A stretch of 64,000 nucleotides of DNA from Dimorphilus gyrociliatus (Eukaryota; Annelida; Polychaeta; Dinophilidae), in NCBI GenBank assembly GCA_904063045.1, contig CAJFCJ010000018.1, positions 248,001 through 312,000 on the forward strand, written 5' to 3'. Under the pieces are notes generated by a model. The model was given only the letters and a program-made list of their open reading frames with translations. It had not been told where the DNA came from and did no database searches. Positions 1-14,332 of the stretch are shown here, piece after piece. Every line of letters begins with the position of its first letter. Position 1 is the stretch's first letter. Both the position numbers and the translations under genes were made by a program.

Positions 1-504
1 CATGGTGACGAGTAAACGTGCTGAAACATAAACAAAGGACGCTTAAATATGGTAATTAATCTGATTTTAAATGTACGGAAAATAGAAAACGATATTTCTA
101 AAATTAAAAGTTTTTGAACGAGTATTTTGTTATATTTCTTAGTTTTCAGGCAATATAAAACGTTTCAAATAATTTTATATGCCAAGTCTCATCTAGAGTT
201 GAGATGAAAGTGATTTGGAAAAAGTTAATTTTTGTAAGACATACCAATTATAAAGACGAATATATTTTATCATCAAAGAAATCGAAGGCGAAACGCCGAT
301 TCAGCAAAGTACTTATTCCATATGCAGGTTTCCTCCATATATCTTTCATATCTAGGCCTAGATTCCCTTTTGAGCTTCTTTAATTTAATACGCATATACT
401 GCTCTAATTATATCATGTGTACTCTTTCAGGATAGGAGAGCAATAGTGGACCGTGATGAAACGATAATTTTTGTGCTATAAAAAACTTATAACTGGCAAA
501 AATT

Positions 505-827
505 ATGGGCTCCTTTTCAAGCAAGAAACAGATAAACGTTGTTCAAGGAAGAAGTTTAACCTTGGAAATTCAGGGCAAAAAACTTGAGCCTCATATTCAG
601 GTTCCTAGAAGGTACTAATTGCATTTCTTTTATTTTTATTCCATTTTATTCTCGAATATAAACTAATAATTATCTTTTGCCGAAATTGACAGCTAGCATT
701 TAATGTAGAAATTATAATTTCAGTAAATCAGTAAAATCTCCCCACAAAAATCCAAATGATATGCACACTGGTAATAAGCAACAAGCAGTAGTTCAGCCAA
801 TACCAGTCAATGTAAATTCAGCTAAAG
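505..827 (+). CDS. PDE1 alternative 5' coding exons A (two exons, predicted N-myristoylated)
   Basis: ATG at 505 opens exon 505-611, spliced to 724-827, which ends in phase 1 and so fits the common PDE1 exon at 6148. The protein starts MGSFSSKK, which fits an N-myristoylation site (Gly2, Ser6, basic residues after it). This isoform could therefore be membrane-anchored, unlike the others. The 71-residue segment is otherwise low in recognisable domains. No competing gene on this strand lies between here and the catalytic exons, so assignment to PDE1 rests on phase and position only. Confidence 0.6.
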
Positions 828-3800
828 GTAAGCCATCTCTTCTTAGTTTTTCAATTGTATAAATATTTATGAGGTACCTCCGTGACAAATGATCATACAA
901 ATTCTTTTTGTATGCTATTTTTTTCTGTCTTTGCTTCCTTTTACCTTGTGCAGAAATTTTGATAAATCAAATGCCTTTCAACTAAAATTCTACGCAAGTA
1001 TATTCGATTGGTGAAGTTTTCCTTTCAATTTTAAAGAGAACATTGAATAGGCTTTTCAGCTAACTCTATAATTTTCCAATGAGCTATACATCTAATGTAA
1101 AGGATGTAATTATTCAAGTACAGCGGTCGTTCCTTTTCCTAAAAAAGAATACTATACCCTTACTCAAATCGAACGTGTTAATTATGTCACTTTGTATAAT
1201 TAAACGTCTAATTTTTAAAATTTATTTCCGCCTTTAAACGGTTAAATTATATTGCACGAAAATTGTGATAATCTTAGGCTTAAAGGATCAATAATGAATT
1301 TCTTAGTATGTAAAAACTACTCAGACATTACCCACTAATTGATTATCGACAAAATATTGATTCTATGTGTTTAAATGTTTAAATTTAAATAGAGAAAGAT
1401 TTAGAAATCAGTGAAAATCCAAGTAACGAGATGATAATAATAAGAAATTTTATTTTTACTTTAAAGACAAGTTAACAGCTACAACAAAGCAACTTGGCAT
1501 TTCATTTATAATACTAATTCGTAGTAAGCGCGACATCTGTCGGATACTAATTACATTAAAAATGTATATGAGAAACGCGTATTCTTTGCATCTCACGTTT
1601 CTCCGGGCAGAGTGCTGTTGTTTTTCTTGTTTCCATTTTATTTAAAAAAAAATTGGAATAAACTAGAAGAGCATGAAAAAGTCGAAAGCAGATCAGCCTC
1701 CTGACGCTGCAGCCATATTTCGGCAATTTCAAAGAACGAAAAGTGCGACTTTTACAGTGGATGGAACTGCATATACAATAGGTATGCTTTCTAACAGGTG
1801 CGCTAATTTTTAGACGCTTTAATTTATGATTCAGTCTATCGGCAATAAAAAATAGATTAAAATTGTTGACAAAACAAATGGATAAATCTTTTACTAATAA
1901 TTCTTCAACAAATCAGATTTGAATATGAGAAAAAATGAGATAGAAAAATAAGGAGCAGTAGATACTATTAGTAAAAAGTTCATAGCATATGTCTTCAGAT
2001 ATATCCAAAAATATTCAATTAATTTGTTATGTTTTAGGTACACTAAGCAGTTAAACATATATTAGATATTATAATTCTGTTTTGAGTTGAATATCATCGC
2101 TCAATTTCATTTTTTACACAAGCGTTAAGCAGATTAGGTCGAAAGCTCTTCTAAATCAAGCCTTATTCACGGTTCAGGTGTACTTTTGTGATACTTTAAC
2201 GTTTTACTTGTGTCTAATCATATAGAGTCATCTGAGTGAAGACAATGAAATGAACATACTTTCTAATTAGCTGTCAAACATGTATATCTACATATGTAAG
2301 GCAGATACATCAGAACATGTAAGACTTAAAGGCCATATATCGAAAGTTTATGGTACATTTGCTTCTTCAGCTTCTTATAACATGCACGCATTGCTGAATC
2401 GCTTCAAACAGATTCTTAAATATTGATCTTTTATATTTATGAAATTAACGTCTTTGACGATTTTTAAATTAATCCATTTTCAAATAGATAAATCTCTAGT
2501 CTTATGCTTAAATCTGACAATCGGGTAACTAAGTGAAAGTTCACCTAATATTTTCTCTCGTCGTATTCATTTTCTTTGGTGAAATATGACAAATAAACAT
2601 GTTAGCTATTATATAGATAACAAGTGCGTTATTCAATGTATTCTAAATTTTTTCTTCTTATAAATAATGGACATATAAACTGGAAACAAATATCAGGAAG
2701 GTTATTATACGCACTTGAAGGCTTTTAGTATCATATATTATGAGGCCTAGTTGCTATTTCTTTGAGTCCTAAGGGTGACGACTAGGAATCATTTTACGTA
2801 TACGTAGCTATCATTTTAAAAGTAATCTATCAGCCAAGATTTATTTAAAAACAAAGACGACAAATAGATGGCCAAGCGATAAATGGGTGTTTTTTTTAGC
2901 TTTGACCGTGATTTGGTTTGTAAATGCAGACCCCTTTGGAGAACTTTTATTACCGAAACAGCGGGGTTAATAGGGTTTGTTTAGATAAACTGCCTCGTAA
3001 TGCATATTCGAGAACCTTTTTTGGCAAATATTTGGAAGTGAGCCTAGCATTAATTTACACTTTGATTTAATATACCATCATTTATAAGTCGGAGACATTG
3101 ATATTAAGGGGTAATGTTGAGCAGTCGGTGACGGGTTTAAAAATTTCTTATGGCAGCTGCAAAAAACTGGAATATTCAACATTATCATTAGAAAGCAATT
3201 CCTTTTTGTAATAGATACGTATTGATTGTGGATATCGAAATCTATATTTCTCCTAAAGTTTCCATGGATAGATGCTGCCATCTGTCGGATGACCCTCCGA
3301 ATAACATAGTTGTCTTATGAAGTTTAAATTCAATTACACTTAAGAGAATGTAGAACGATTTTTGCTGGTGTTATGTTAGCGGAGAAAAATTGAGTGAGAA
3401 ATAGAGATGGCAATCGATTGCAGTCGTCTTTTGTCCAAAATAACGATTCCGCATTAGTGATTAGTTTATAGCTTTCATCAGTCATTAATACTCGGTACTG
3501 CATCCGAGTTATCCACTCCATAACTTTGACCTTACCGAGGATATATCTTTTAGATATTAAATTACAAAATTTTCATTATAATTGGCTGCTTGTTTGCACT
3601 CGAACTCTTATGAATGTTGAATTGACTTAACATAGTCAATATTTGAACTTAACTCTATTCTCAAGTAGTCGAAAATCAGAAGCCTTGCTGTAAAAAATGT
3701 TCAGAAAGTACATAACAGGTGAGATGAAAAGTTTTAGCGTTAAAAAATGTGACGTCATACGGCACACGTGATCTCAATAGCAACTATATGGTGCAAAGAA

Positions 3801-6800
3801 ACGTTAGAAAAAGCACGTTTTATGCAGTTATTGTTTACTACTGGATATAATTTGCTCTAAATACAAGTTTGTCGTGTATTATGTTCATATAACTATACGT
3901 AGTTTGTTAACTTTTTTTTGTAGAAATAGAACTTAAAATATCTGATAGTTTAGTGTACGAAAAACACTAATTAAAATTCAATAATTGCTGAATATACAAA
4001 ACATACACATTTAATAGTATAAATTTTATATTCTAATTTAATATTTAGAAGTTAAATATAGTTTTTTAACAATTTTTAGAGTGAATTTTGCTTTAGGTAA
4101 CATGCGTGGTAAATTTATTGTAATTCATGTATAATATAAATTACTTGCCAATATGAGTATCAATTAATATATATATATATCTTCATTTTGGAAATATTAT
4201 AAGCTATAATTAAGTATATATCTTTTCTCTGGATATTTTTATTAAATAAGCATAGGTATGAGTTTAATAAGAGATATTTTAGGGATAATATAATAATATT
4301 TATTGAATAATTTGATTGAATTAACAAATTACAATTAGGATTAAGGAACTCAATAATTAAAAACAGATACTTTCATTTCTTCATTTACTCTTATAGCTTA
4401 CTGTTTAAGATATAAAATACTGTTTATATACAGCATATATATATATAAATGCGCACACGCCATTTAGATATATATTTTTGTATGAACATGTGTGTGTTTA
4501 TACGTATATACACCGTATTTTGGTTATATATACAGTTTATATTGTATAGGTTGTATGTATAGTATATATATATATATATATGAAATATATCATTGTTTGT
4601 CAGTTTGTATCATTGCTCATTTGGACATATGAAGTCTTTACATAGAGCGGGAAGTTCTGATAATATCTATCTCGAGAGTAAGCAGTATAAACGAAAAACT
4701 TGCATCGTCAGGGTGGATGGTTGCCAATACACAATAGGTATAAAATTCTTAAATTTTTACACAGTATTGGCTTGTTATAATATTTTTTCAATCACCAATG
4801 AGTCTCGCTTTTCTCGAGTCTCTCTATGTAATTTATATATAAGCCTGCGTAAGTAGCATATATACGCATAATAGTCCGAATAGAATATATTTATGTCTTG
4901 GTCAGTAATGAGGCGAGCTGTTTAGTAAACTTTTTGAAGGCACATGTTTTAAAATAGTAGTAATATCGGAAATCGATCGATTTTTTGTATGGCAAGTGTT
5001 CATTCGGTAAATTTTTCTCTTTCAACTAGATATTCAGCGGTTGTTAGGCATTTTTGGTCCTTTTACCACGTTATTTTTGTTCAATATTAAATTGAGGTGT
5101 ATAACGTTAAAGTCCAATATTTGATTATTGAGACAACTGAATTGCGCATTTAAGCTTTAATAAGTCAATGAATACTAACAATAAATTTCCATAATTGAAT
5201 AACTAAACTGACATATATTACTCATGCATAGGAATTAGTATTTAGAGAAGGCCTTTCGCAGCAGGGATTATCATTCATAACTATCCCATATTTAATACTA
5301 AGAGTAATCGAACTGAAGGTTTGACTTTGTGAATTTTTATTTACAATGAGCCTTTCACCTTCGACGGTTTCTGCGCCGAATAAAACTCTTCGAGTGACTC
5401 GAAATGAGAAATCGGATACTGTAATCCATAGCAGTTCTGTTAAACAAACCGAAAAGCTAGTAATAGACAATGGAAGGGTGAAATCCGCTCCATTCGTAAT
5501 TAGAAAAGCCAAGAAAATGCCTCCGAATTCATTAGGAAAAATGAAAGTGAATAGAAATTACTCCAGGCACAATAGCCAACAAGCATCACCTAAGGATTTT
5601 CTCTTCGTAAGTAAATTGGAAAAGAACTACTTTAGCGATTCTGAAGTCTATAAGGAAAAAATAAAGCGAAATAAATACCCAAAAAGTAAAGATGAAGATA
5701 TTGAAAGACGAGAGATGGATGACAAATTACTTCCTCTATTGAATACTAATAAAACAACAGCAGACTCTAGGCGAAATGATAATATACTTAAATCTACAAC
5801 AGAGAAGCTACAATCAATTGAACAAAAATTAAATGTGTCAAAAATATCTTCTGTCGAAATTTTGTCTAAAATTTTAGGGGCGTTACAATTCCAAAGTCCT
5901 ACCAAATCAGCTCGAGTTTATAGGTTTCGAAAAGAGAGGAGTTTTATTATACAAATGCCTAATGGCGATTTCTATGAAGGTTTGTATTGAGTGGATAAGT
6001 CATTTGACTATTTTTCTTATGATGTCTACGACTAAAGAGTTTTCTCGATTTAACTGAACAAAGACAGAGTTAATAGGCAAAAATCAGTCACATAACTTTT
6101 CAATTATTTATTAGTGAATATATTAATATCGTCATTACTTTTTACAGTTGCAAATTCACCTGATAAGAGAGGAGGTGAATCGCCGTTATCTACAACCAAA
6201 AATGGTCAATTATCGAGTAAGTTTTAAGGCGATAGATGGCATTGTTGATCTCTTATGCACAGCTCCATCTATTTCATTTTAAAAGCACAACTCATAATTT
6301 ACCTCAAAACCTTTTTAGAGGGATTCTTTAATTTAATCTTCGTATTATCGAAAATCTATGAGGCTATAAGATGTCAATTAGTAAACAGCGCTTTTTGCAC
6401 TAGATGTATTTTTAGACGAGAAACGAAGAAGGTAAATCGTCTTCGAATATGTTTATGATGCGAGAGAATACAGTGCAATTTGCCGCTGATTTAAGTGCAT
6501 TCTGACAAATGATTGCACATCAACGCTTATTACTCGTCTTTCTATTCACCATCTATATATTTCTACATTGATTACTGATAAGCTTAGCTTCGCTTAAGAG
6601 TCTTAATCTACAACAGATGTTTTAATAAAGACGGATGAGCGAATGCTTGTTGTTGCTAAGGAAACGAAATTTCAATCATAGTAGACCAAAGACTATACAT
6701 TTCTTATCTTTACAGGATCAGGATCATTAACAGTTTTGAAACGACCGACTTCCAGTCAAAGCAGCGATCGACCTTTAAGCAGACATGGTTCGAAGGCTTC

Positions 6801-9160
6801 TACACAATTTTCTTTAGAATCCAACAGCTATTCGAGCGTTGATTTAGGTAATGAAAAGCTACCAGATATTAACACTGCCGAAGCTTCGCGTGTTTGCTCT
6901 GTCAGGTGGAAATTATACTTAATATAATTTATAACTTTGCTACTATATGCTTTTTCTTCGCAAACTCTGTTTAGATTACGTCATATTATTAAGAAAATCG
7001 AAAAGGATGATATATCCAGGGAAGATCTTATAAAGAACCTTGCGTATGCAGCATCTGTCTTGGAGGCAACTTACATTGATGAAACAAAGTGGGTGATATT
7101 TCTATAGATGGCTATGTTTTTGATACGATATCAAACTAAAAGTGCACAGACGCACACTCACACAAACACTCTGAATTTATATGTATAATTTTATACATAT
7201 ATGTGAGTGTGTTTTGTAGCAGCTTTTCAGTAAATATCGTTTACATGTACATGTGTATGTATATGAACGCGATCAAATAACTGTATAATATGCCTATACA
7301 CCGTATAGTGCATATATTTTATGCAGTTTTGACACTGAGATTCTTTAATTATTTTCGTATATAACGAACCAAGCGCTCATAATCTTGCATATGTAAGGTT
7401 TTAAGTTGCGATTGCTGAAAACGTTTGAAAATAACAGGAAACGGAAAAACCCTACTCAATCACTTACGTCGTCAATTCGCAACGACGATTTGAGGTAGAA
7501 ATTCGGCGTGTTTTAGTTTTAGACTAACTCACAAAAAACGCATATGTATTATTTGCATCAGACACTAACATATATATGGATGTATATGTATTTCTGCATA
7601 AATGTACATATATATGTTGAAAAGTATCTAAGGAAGAGAATCATAATTAAGAAACTAATACGTAAACAAAAATAACAGAACAAACATATACTATAAATAT
7701 ATATTAATATATGTATATATAAATATAGTTATATATATATATCTTGTTTTATATATGCGTTTTGTCAAAATATAAATATATAGATAAAAATATCAATCTA
7801 ACTAGAGCACTTCTTTATATCCTGTATTTATCTTAGATACAGTATATAATAAAGTGTATACTTTCATATTTAAATTATAATTTTATTATAATTATATATA
7901 GTAATAATTTTTAAATGTTTATATATTTATATGTAGAACAAGCTTCTATTAATTTTCAAACTAATGCTTCAGCGTATAGATTTAACACGAACCTTTATGT
8001 ATATAATTAGAGTACTTCGCTTATTTGCTTTCCCTTTATGCTTTAATTTTAGAAAGACCAAATTTTATTTTCGATGTTTATATATATATGCACACAATGG
8101 TTTATATTATTTGTTAGAGAATCAACGGGTGAAAGTCAAGTAGAAGACGCAACTAAGCAAACGAAAGAAGACAGGTTTTATTTTTATTCGCTAAAGGAAA
8201 AAATCACCTGCTTAACATCATTTTGCGCTTAACTTAACCAACTCTTCTTATTAATATATGGCGCGAAATTATTTAAAAAGCCGCGCGTGTTATACGATTA
8301 TATTTCTTTCGTATGAAGAGTGAGTGAGTGGATCGATAAAAAATCTTTGCAGCAGCCTTTTTTTTTTTATTTAATTTCGCCCTTAAACGCACCGAATGCT
8401 CAGCCGGAGGCCGTCTATGTCGGAACATTGCGCTATGCTAATTATAAAGGCTGCCAAACTAGACGAATCGTAATCTAATTTTTGTCCGGTAGCCACAGGG
8501 CTTGTTAAGACGCCATTTTTTTCCTGCCTAGAATTCCCTTTTGTAAAAATATACGTTTCAGTAGGCCTAGTTTATAACAAGGGTTAAGGAAAGAAAGCGG
8601 ACATCTTTCGAAAAATTTCCAATACTAGGGGGCGTCATTACCCAGTCTGTTTATGCTGTTCGTGTCATACATCTTTGCAGATCAGGCGTCGGTTGTTAGT
8701 ATGCACGTGTGTTTACTGTCGCCGTAATAATCATGGATAAAAAGCAATTAGAATATATAATTAGAAGATATTTTGTTAATTAAAAAAAAAATCAACAAAA
8801 AATTAGAAACACCAATAATGGCAGTGAGAAGGAACACTGTTAAACAGGATTCTGCAGGAACTAAATGTAAAGAGAATGGTAAAGCGTGGTAAGGTGTAAT
8901 TTAGTTTCGCATTAAATGATGTAGAAGAATACGTCGGTGTGACATTGCAGTTGTACCTGGCATTGTGCACTTTATAAAAAGCACTGCCGCCATCATATGT
9001 CGCGTGTTTGCAGATCATATTGAAAGATATACTGAAAAAAATTTTATATTATCAATTGTTTAATTTATACTGAACGTTTAATTATAAATCCGTACGAAGG
9101 CTGTATACTGTAGGCATGCTGGGCTTTGCACGACTGCAGTATAGTAAATCGATCGCTTGA

Positions 9161-9198
<38 letters not shown>

Positions 9199-12100
9199 TA
9201 TATATATATAAACTGAATGTATGAAAATTATATTTCTTTCTATTCTTACTATTATTATATTAAGAAGATTTATGTGTGAGTGGATGTATATGGAAAGGAG
9301 GGATAGAAATCAGTAAATACGCACTGTATTACTCTAATGTACATATATACACTAAAAATGCACTGAAAATTTACTACCTTTTCATGTTTCCATTATTGGT
9401 TAGTAGCAAATGTCGCTTATCTAAAGTAGAATATATAGACGGTCAAATGGATGCTCATCACGCCAAAGCTGCCTTGACAGTTTGCTGTCGACGGCGAATA
9501 TTTTTAATCGATGCCATGCGTCAGTCTGCACCGGCTATCGTCTCTACATAGTGTGCAGCCTTATTTATTTTCCTTCAACTCTGCTAACTAATCATCAACA
9601 TTATAAGCAGTTTTGTTTTCATTTCGTTTTAAATGAGAGATATTTTCACGCTTCGGAAACAAAGCATGCAAAAACTCTCCCTCGGGACGTTTCATTCCGT
9701 AAATACCATCTTTCTCTCCTTCCCCCTTCACTTTTATCACGCCCCAGTAGAATAACTCCATTCAGTACATTTCTATTATATAATTGTATGATTGGGAATA
9801 TTTTTTCCAAAAAAATATTTTCTGGTTGTGAATCTCAAAGATTTTATGTCACAGACCCATTTTATTTACTTATTCAATGAGTTATTGTTAGACTTTAGAC
9901 ACTAATATAGGTCTGCTTCCTTTCCAATGATGTATGTAGTGATCGTTCGAAAGATGTCTGTAACGATTTTCTGCTAAATTAATGAGAATTACGCGGTCGG
10001 CTTTCGCAACGTTCAATGTATTGTTTTATCAAAAGTGAGAGATATATAATTGAGATAAAGACGTGTGTATATGGTTTCATGCACTAAAACTTTTCTCCCC
10101 GCTTGACGCTTAGTTTCGATCGTCTAATAGCTATGTATACGGTGCTGAAGTTTACCAATAGGATACAGAATTCTCATAAATATATATACTGTAGAATCAA
10201 AGATATATATATATATGAATTTCAATTCCATTTTAATAAAATTTACAGGATATATTACATAAAATATGCAAAAATTTTATATTTATGAGTATCTAAGGTG
10301 TATACCTCTTTCCGACTGTATCTGTGAATTTAAACTTTGGGCAACTGTATATGTTTTTATATAATATTTATGAATTCATGTGTTTTCTTTTGCAATAATT
10401 CATTAATATAGCTTTAAAAAATATTGATTTCCTTTTTTTGATGAAAAAACAGGAGATTGTGTGATGAAGATGACGAACTTAGCGAGGTCGAACCGGATGC
10501 CGTTCCTAGTGAAGTCAGGGATTGGTTAGCCCTAACATTCACGAGGTCTATGAGTAATATTAAACGAAGAGGGGAAGAAAAACCTAAATTTCGAACAGTC
10601 GCCCACGCAATACGAGCCGGTATTATGGTTGACAGGTAACTAATTTGGAAGAATATTTTTTTCAAGGATTTATATTATTTATACCTGCTAGAATCATTCA
10701 ATTATACGACTTGTAGGCGCGTCACGGTCGAGATATATTTAGAACGTAGAGCGTCTCCATAGAAACCTTGCTAGTATATCCTACATTGTCTTTTTCACCC
10801 CTGCCAGTGACGTCTCGTTATCTTACTGATTTGCTAAACAAAAGTATTTTTGCAGTATTTTGCTGTATGGCAAACACGCCTCACACGTATCGATTGATTA
10901 GCTCTCTCTTTCCCTCTCTTTCATTCTCACTCTTTTTCCCTCTTTTCTCTCATCTAGCTTTCTACATTCGCAAAGAGTACGATTCTGTTGATTTTTTTCC
11001 CTTTCAATCATCTTCTATTTTTATCATGCGAACACTATTCTATGCTCGTAGGTAGAAAACTATGACGTCATTAAGAAAAAATTTGCTAGTTTGATGACAG
11101 ATGGCGGTCAGTAATGACTTGGGAAAACGCTCTGATCGATTTTCACGCTCTTTTTATTCCGCTAAATCCTCTTTTATCCCTCCGCTTTTCTGCAAATATG
11201 CCGAAATGTCGCTATAAACGTTTGTGTAGGAGGAAAAAACGCTGCTAGTAAGGTTTCTCAATTAAAGTTTATGATAGGCCTACAGTTTTCTATTACATAT
11301 TAGACGTCATATTGAATATATCGCTACCTTCATTTTCCAGAATATATAGGCGAATGTCAAGCTCTGTAGGCTTACACGTTCCACCAAATGTTCTGCTCTT
11401 ATTAAAGGTATTTTAAATGCACTAAAAATTATAAGCTTGAGAAAATTCGAACATATAAATTAATGAAACAGAATTTAGACGATTGGTCGTTCGATGTTTT
11501 CTCCGTAAACGAAGCTGGGGATAACCACGCGCTTAAGTTTGTCACCTATGAGCTATTACAACGTTACGATTTAATAGCAAAATTTAAAGTATGTATTTTA
11601 CATGAGAAAAATGGTATTAGTTATTTAATATACTCAAATAAACAAAATCAATAGATAAGTACCCAAGTCTTAGAAAGCTTCCTTGCCCAATTGGAGAGTG
11701 GATACAGCAAGTACACAAATCCATACCATAATCTAATTCACGCGGCCGACATTGCTCAAACTGTACATCACATACTCAGCCAAAGCAGTTTAGCGGTAAG
11801 TTCATTCCCACTCCAAAATTTCTTAATGCTTTATCTATAACTACGCCTTTCGAATCTATATTTAGCATTGGCTAACCGATTTGGAAGTGTTTGCCACAAT
11901 CATTGCCGCTTGCGTACACGACTTTGAGCACACAGGAACAACGAATAATTACCATATAAATACCAAGTCGGTTAATTTAATATCGATTTACCGGAATTGT
12001 TTCCTAAATAATTAACGTCGATTGCAGTTCAAGCGTTGCTCTCTTGTATAACGATAAAGCTGTTTTGGAGAACCACCACATAAGCGCGGCATTTCGATTA

Positions 12101-14301
12101 ATGAGAGAAGATGAGCATAATATTCTTAGTGGTTTAAAGCCGGAAGAATATAGAGAATTCAGAAGTCTAGTCATAGATATGGTTCTAGCTACCGACATGT
12201 CTTACCACTTTCAGCAAATAAAGAATATGAAAAATATGTTGTCGATGCCTGAAAAGTAATATTATATATACTTATTCCTTCCAGTGTGTAATTGTATACC
12301 CCGATTTGCATCTCTTCTCAGTATCGACAAATCAAAGGCTTTATCCTTGGTTCTGCATTGCGCCGACATAAGCCATCCAGCCAAAGATTGGGAACTGCAC
12401 GTTCGCTGGACCGAACGGTTATTAGAGGAATTTTTTAGACAAGTAATTTCTTTTTCTTTTAATGCCTAATTATAAGAGTTAAATGCATATATTTTTTCAT
12501 GTTGACAGGGTGATCATGAAGCCGAGTTGGGCCTACCTTATTCACCTTTGTGTGATCGGAAAAATACGCTTGTGGCGGAAAGCCAGATAGGCTTTATAGA
12601 TTTCATAGTTGACCCGAGCTTCCAAGTGATGGGCGACATGTTGGAGAAGATTTTGACTCCATACTCCTCCACTTCACGTCTCCATGACGGTTCAATTACT
12701 GAGGAAAAGACTGCAGAGAAGACGACAAGTACTGCATCCAGTGCACGATCTAGTCGGTCATCTTCACCACGTTCTCGCACCCCAGTCACAGGTATAGCTC
12801 CACCTAGAGTTGACTTTTCGAATCATTTGTACTCAGTAGCGCATTTGCGGATAGGAGGATTTCAAGTAAAATATGTAATTAGTTTATATGCAAATAGAAA
12901 GCACGCGTACATAACAGTCCTTATGCAATTCCATTACATTTACGAAGCATGATGCTATTGTAAGCATATCATTTTAGTGAATGCAAATATATGAATGACA
13001 AAGGGAGAGTATGTATAATTTGCACATTCAAACTTGAAGTCTTTTTTTTATTAAATTTAAAAAATATATTAAATTTCAGTACGTAGCCGACTTGGGAACA
13101 ATAGCCGGAAATTTGTTCCGAAAGGTGAACGTCGATATGATTTCTGTAATTTTCGTTTGCAGTGAACTAACAAAAAAGAAATTTATATAATGATATATGC
13201 TTATGCAACAACACGTTATCTTTTAAGTGCACATTGCTGTTGCAATTTGTTAATCGTAAAATTGGCCACTTAAGTGATTTATAAGCATACTTCTTTTTTT
13301 AAATAGAAGGCAGAGAAAAATGTGCACTTAAAAATATTTTTAAGCTTCGCTATAATTTTTATATAATTTTTCAATAGATCATACTATTTAAATAACTGAT
13401 AGGACGCATTGGCGAAAGTTTTTTATCTTAATCCAAAACAAAATAACATCTTCATGTTTTAACAAGAGCGATTGCATTATTCAGGAATGAGATTCGAAGT
13501 TCGCAGGCAATGGGTGGAATGCCTTACGAAAAATAAGAGCTACTGGAAAGAGAGAGCAATAAAAGGTTGCATCAAATTAAATCAACTTAATTTGTATTTA
13601 AAGGTTATAATTTGAATATGGGCAGATGCCGAACTAAGAAAACAATCTCAAACTTCAAATGCCGAAAATACTACTCAGAATCAGTCTGTTCCTCCTCCTC
13701 CACCACCCCCTCCTCCTTCTAGTAAAGAAAAAACAGCCAGTGCATTCCCTATAGCAACAAAAACTGATAATGATATTGGTAAGACTAAGGAATCTATTGC
13801 TGAATCAGAAAGTAGGGGAACAAAGACTTTATCTAACATTGTCGCCTCATCGTCATCTACTGATGATTCGACGAAAGGTATGAGTCAAATGTCCAACTGA
13901 TTTTTATTGGTTTCATTATTACTCTTATTATTTTTATGATTTACGTATTCTGCGTACAGTTGCATGAAGATGGTTGGAGGTGTATGTTGTCAGATATAGT
14001 TTGAAATACTAAATGCGCAGCATGAACATTCCCTTTTTTAACAAGATATACATATATTTATTTATATAATAATGTATATATCTATCTTTTTTATAATAAT
14101 TAAAAACAAATCAAAATCCCAATAGAGCCTATAACCATATTTTATTTTGACACACTGAAAAGCATTTCTCATTGTCTTATTTTTTTTCTAACAGTGTTAC
14201 ATAAACTTTCAATCTGATTTCTTAATACATTTCATTTCATAAACGAAGATTTTTTAAATATAATATAATTATATACAATATACACAATTTTAAGTTTTAT
14301 G

Positions 14302-14332
<31 letters not shown>

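Noticed and set aside
9276-9880. Two overlapping plus-strand frames inside the PDE1 intron
   Set aside because: No domain, poor composition, start at non-ATG codons or out of context, flanked by a TA microsatellite. Treated as chance frames.
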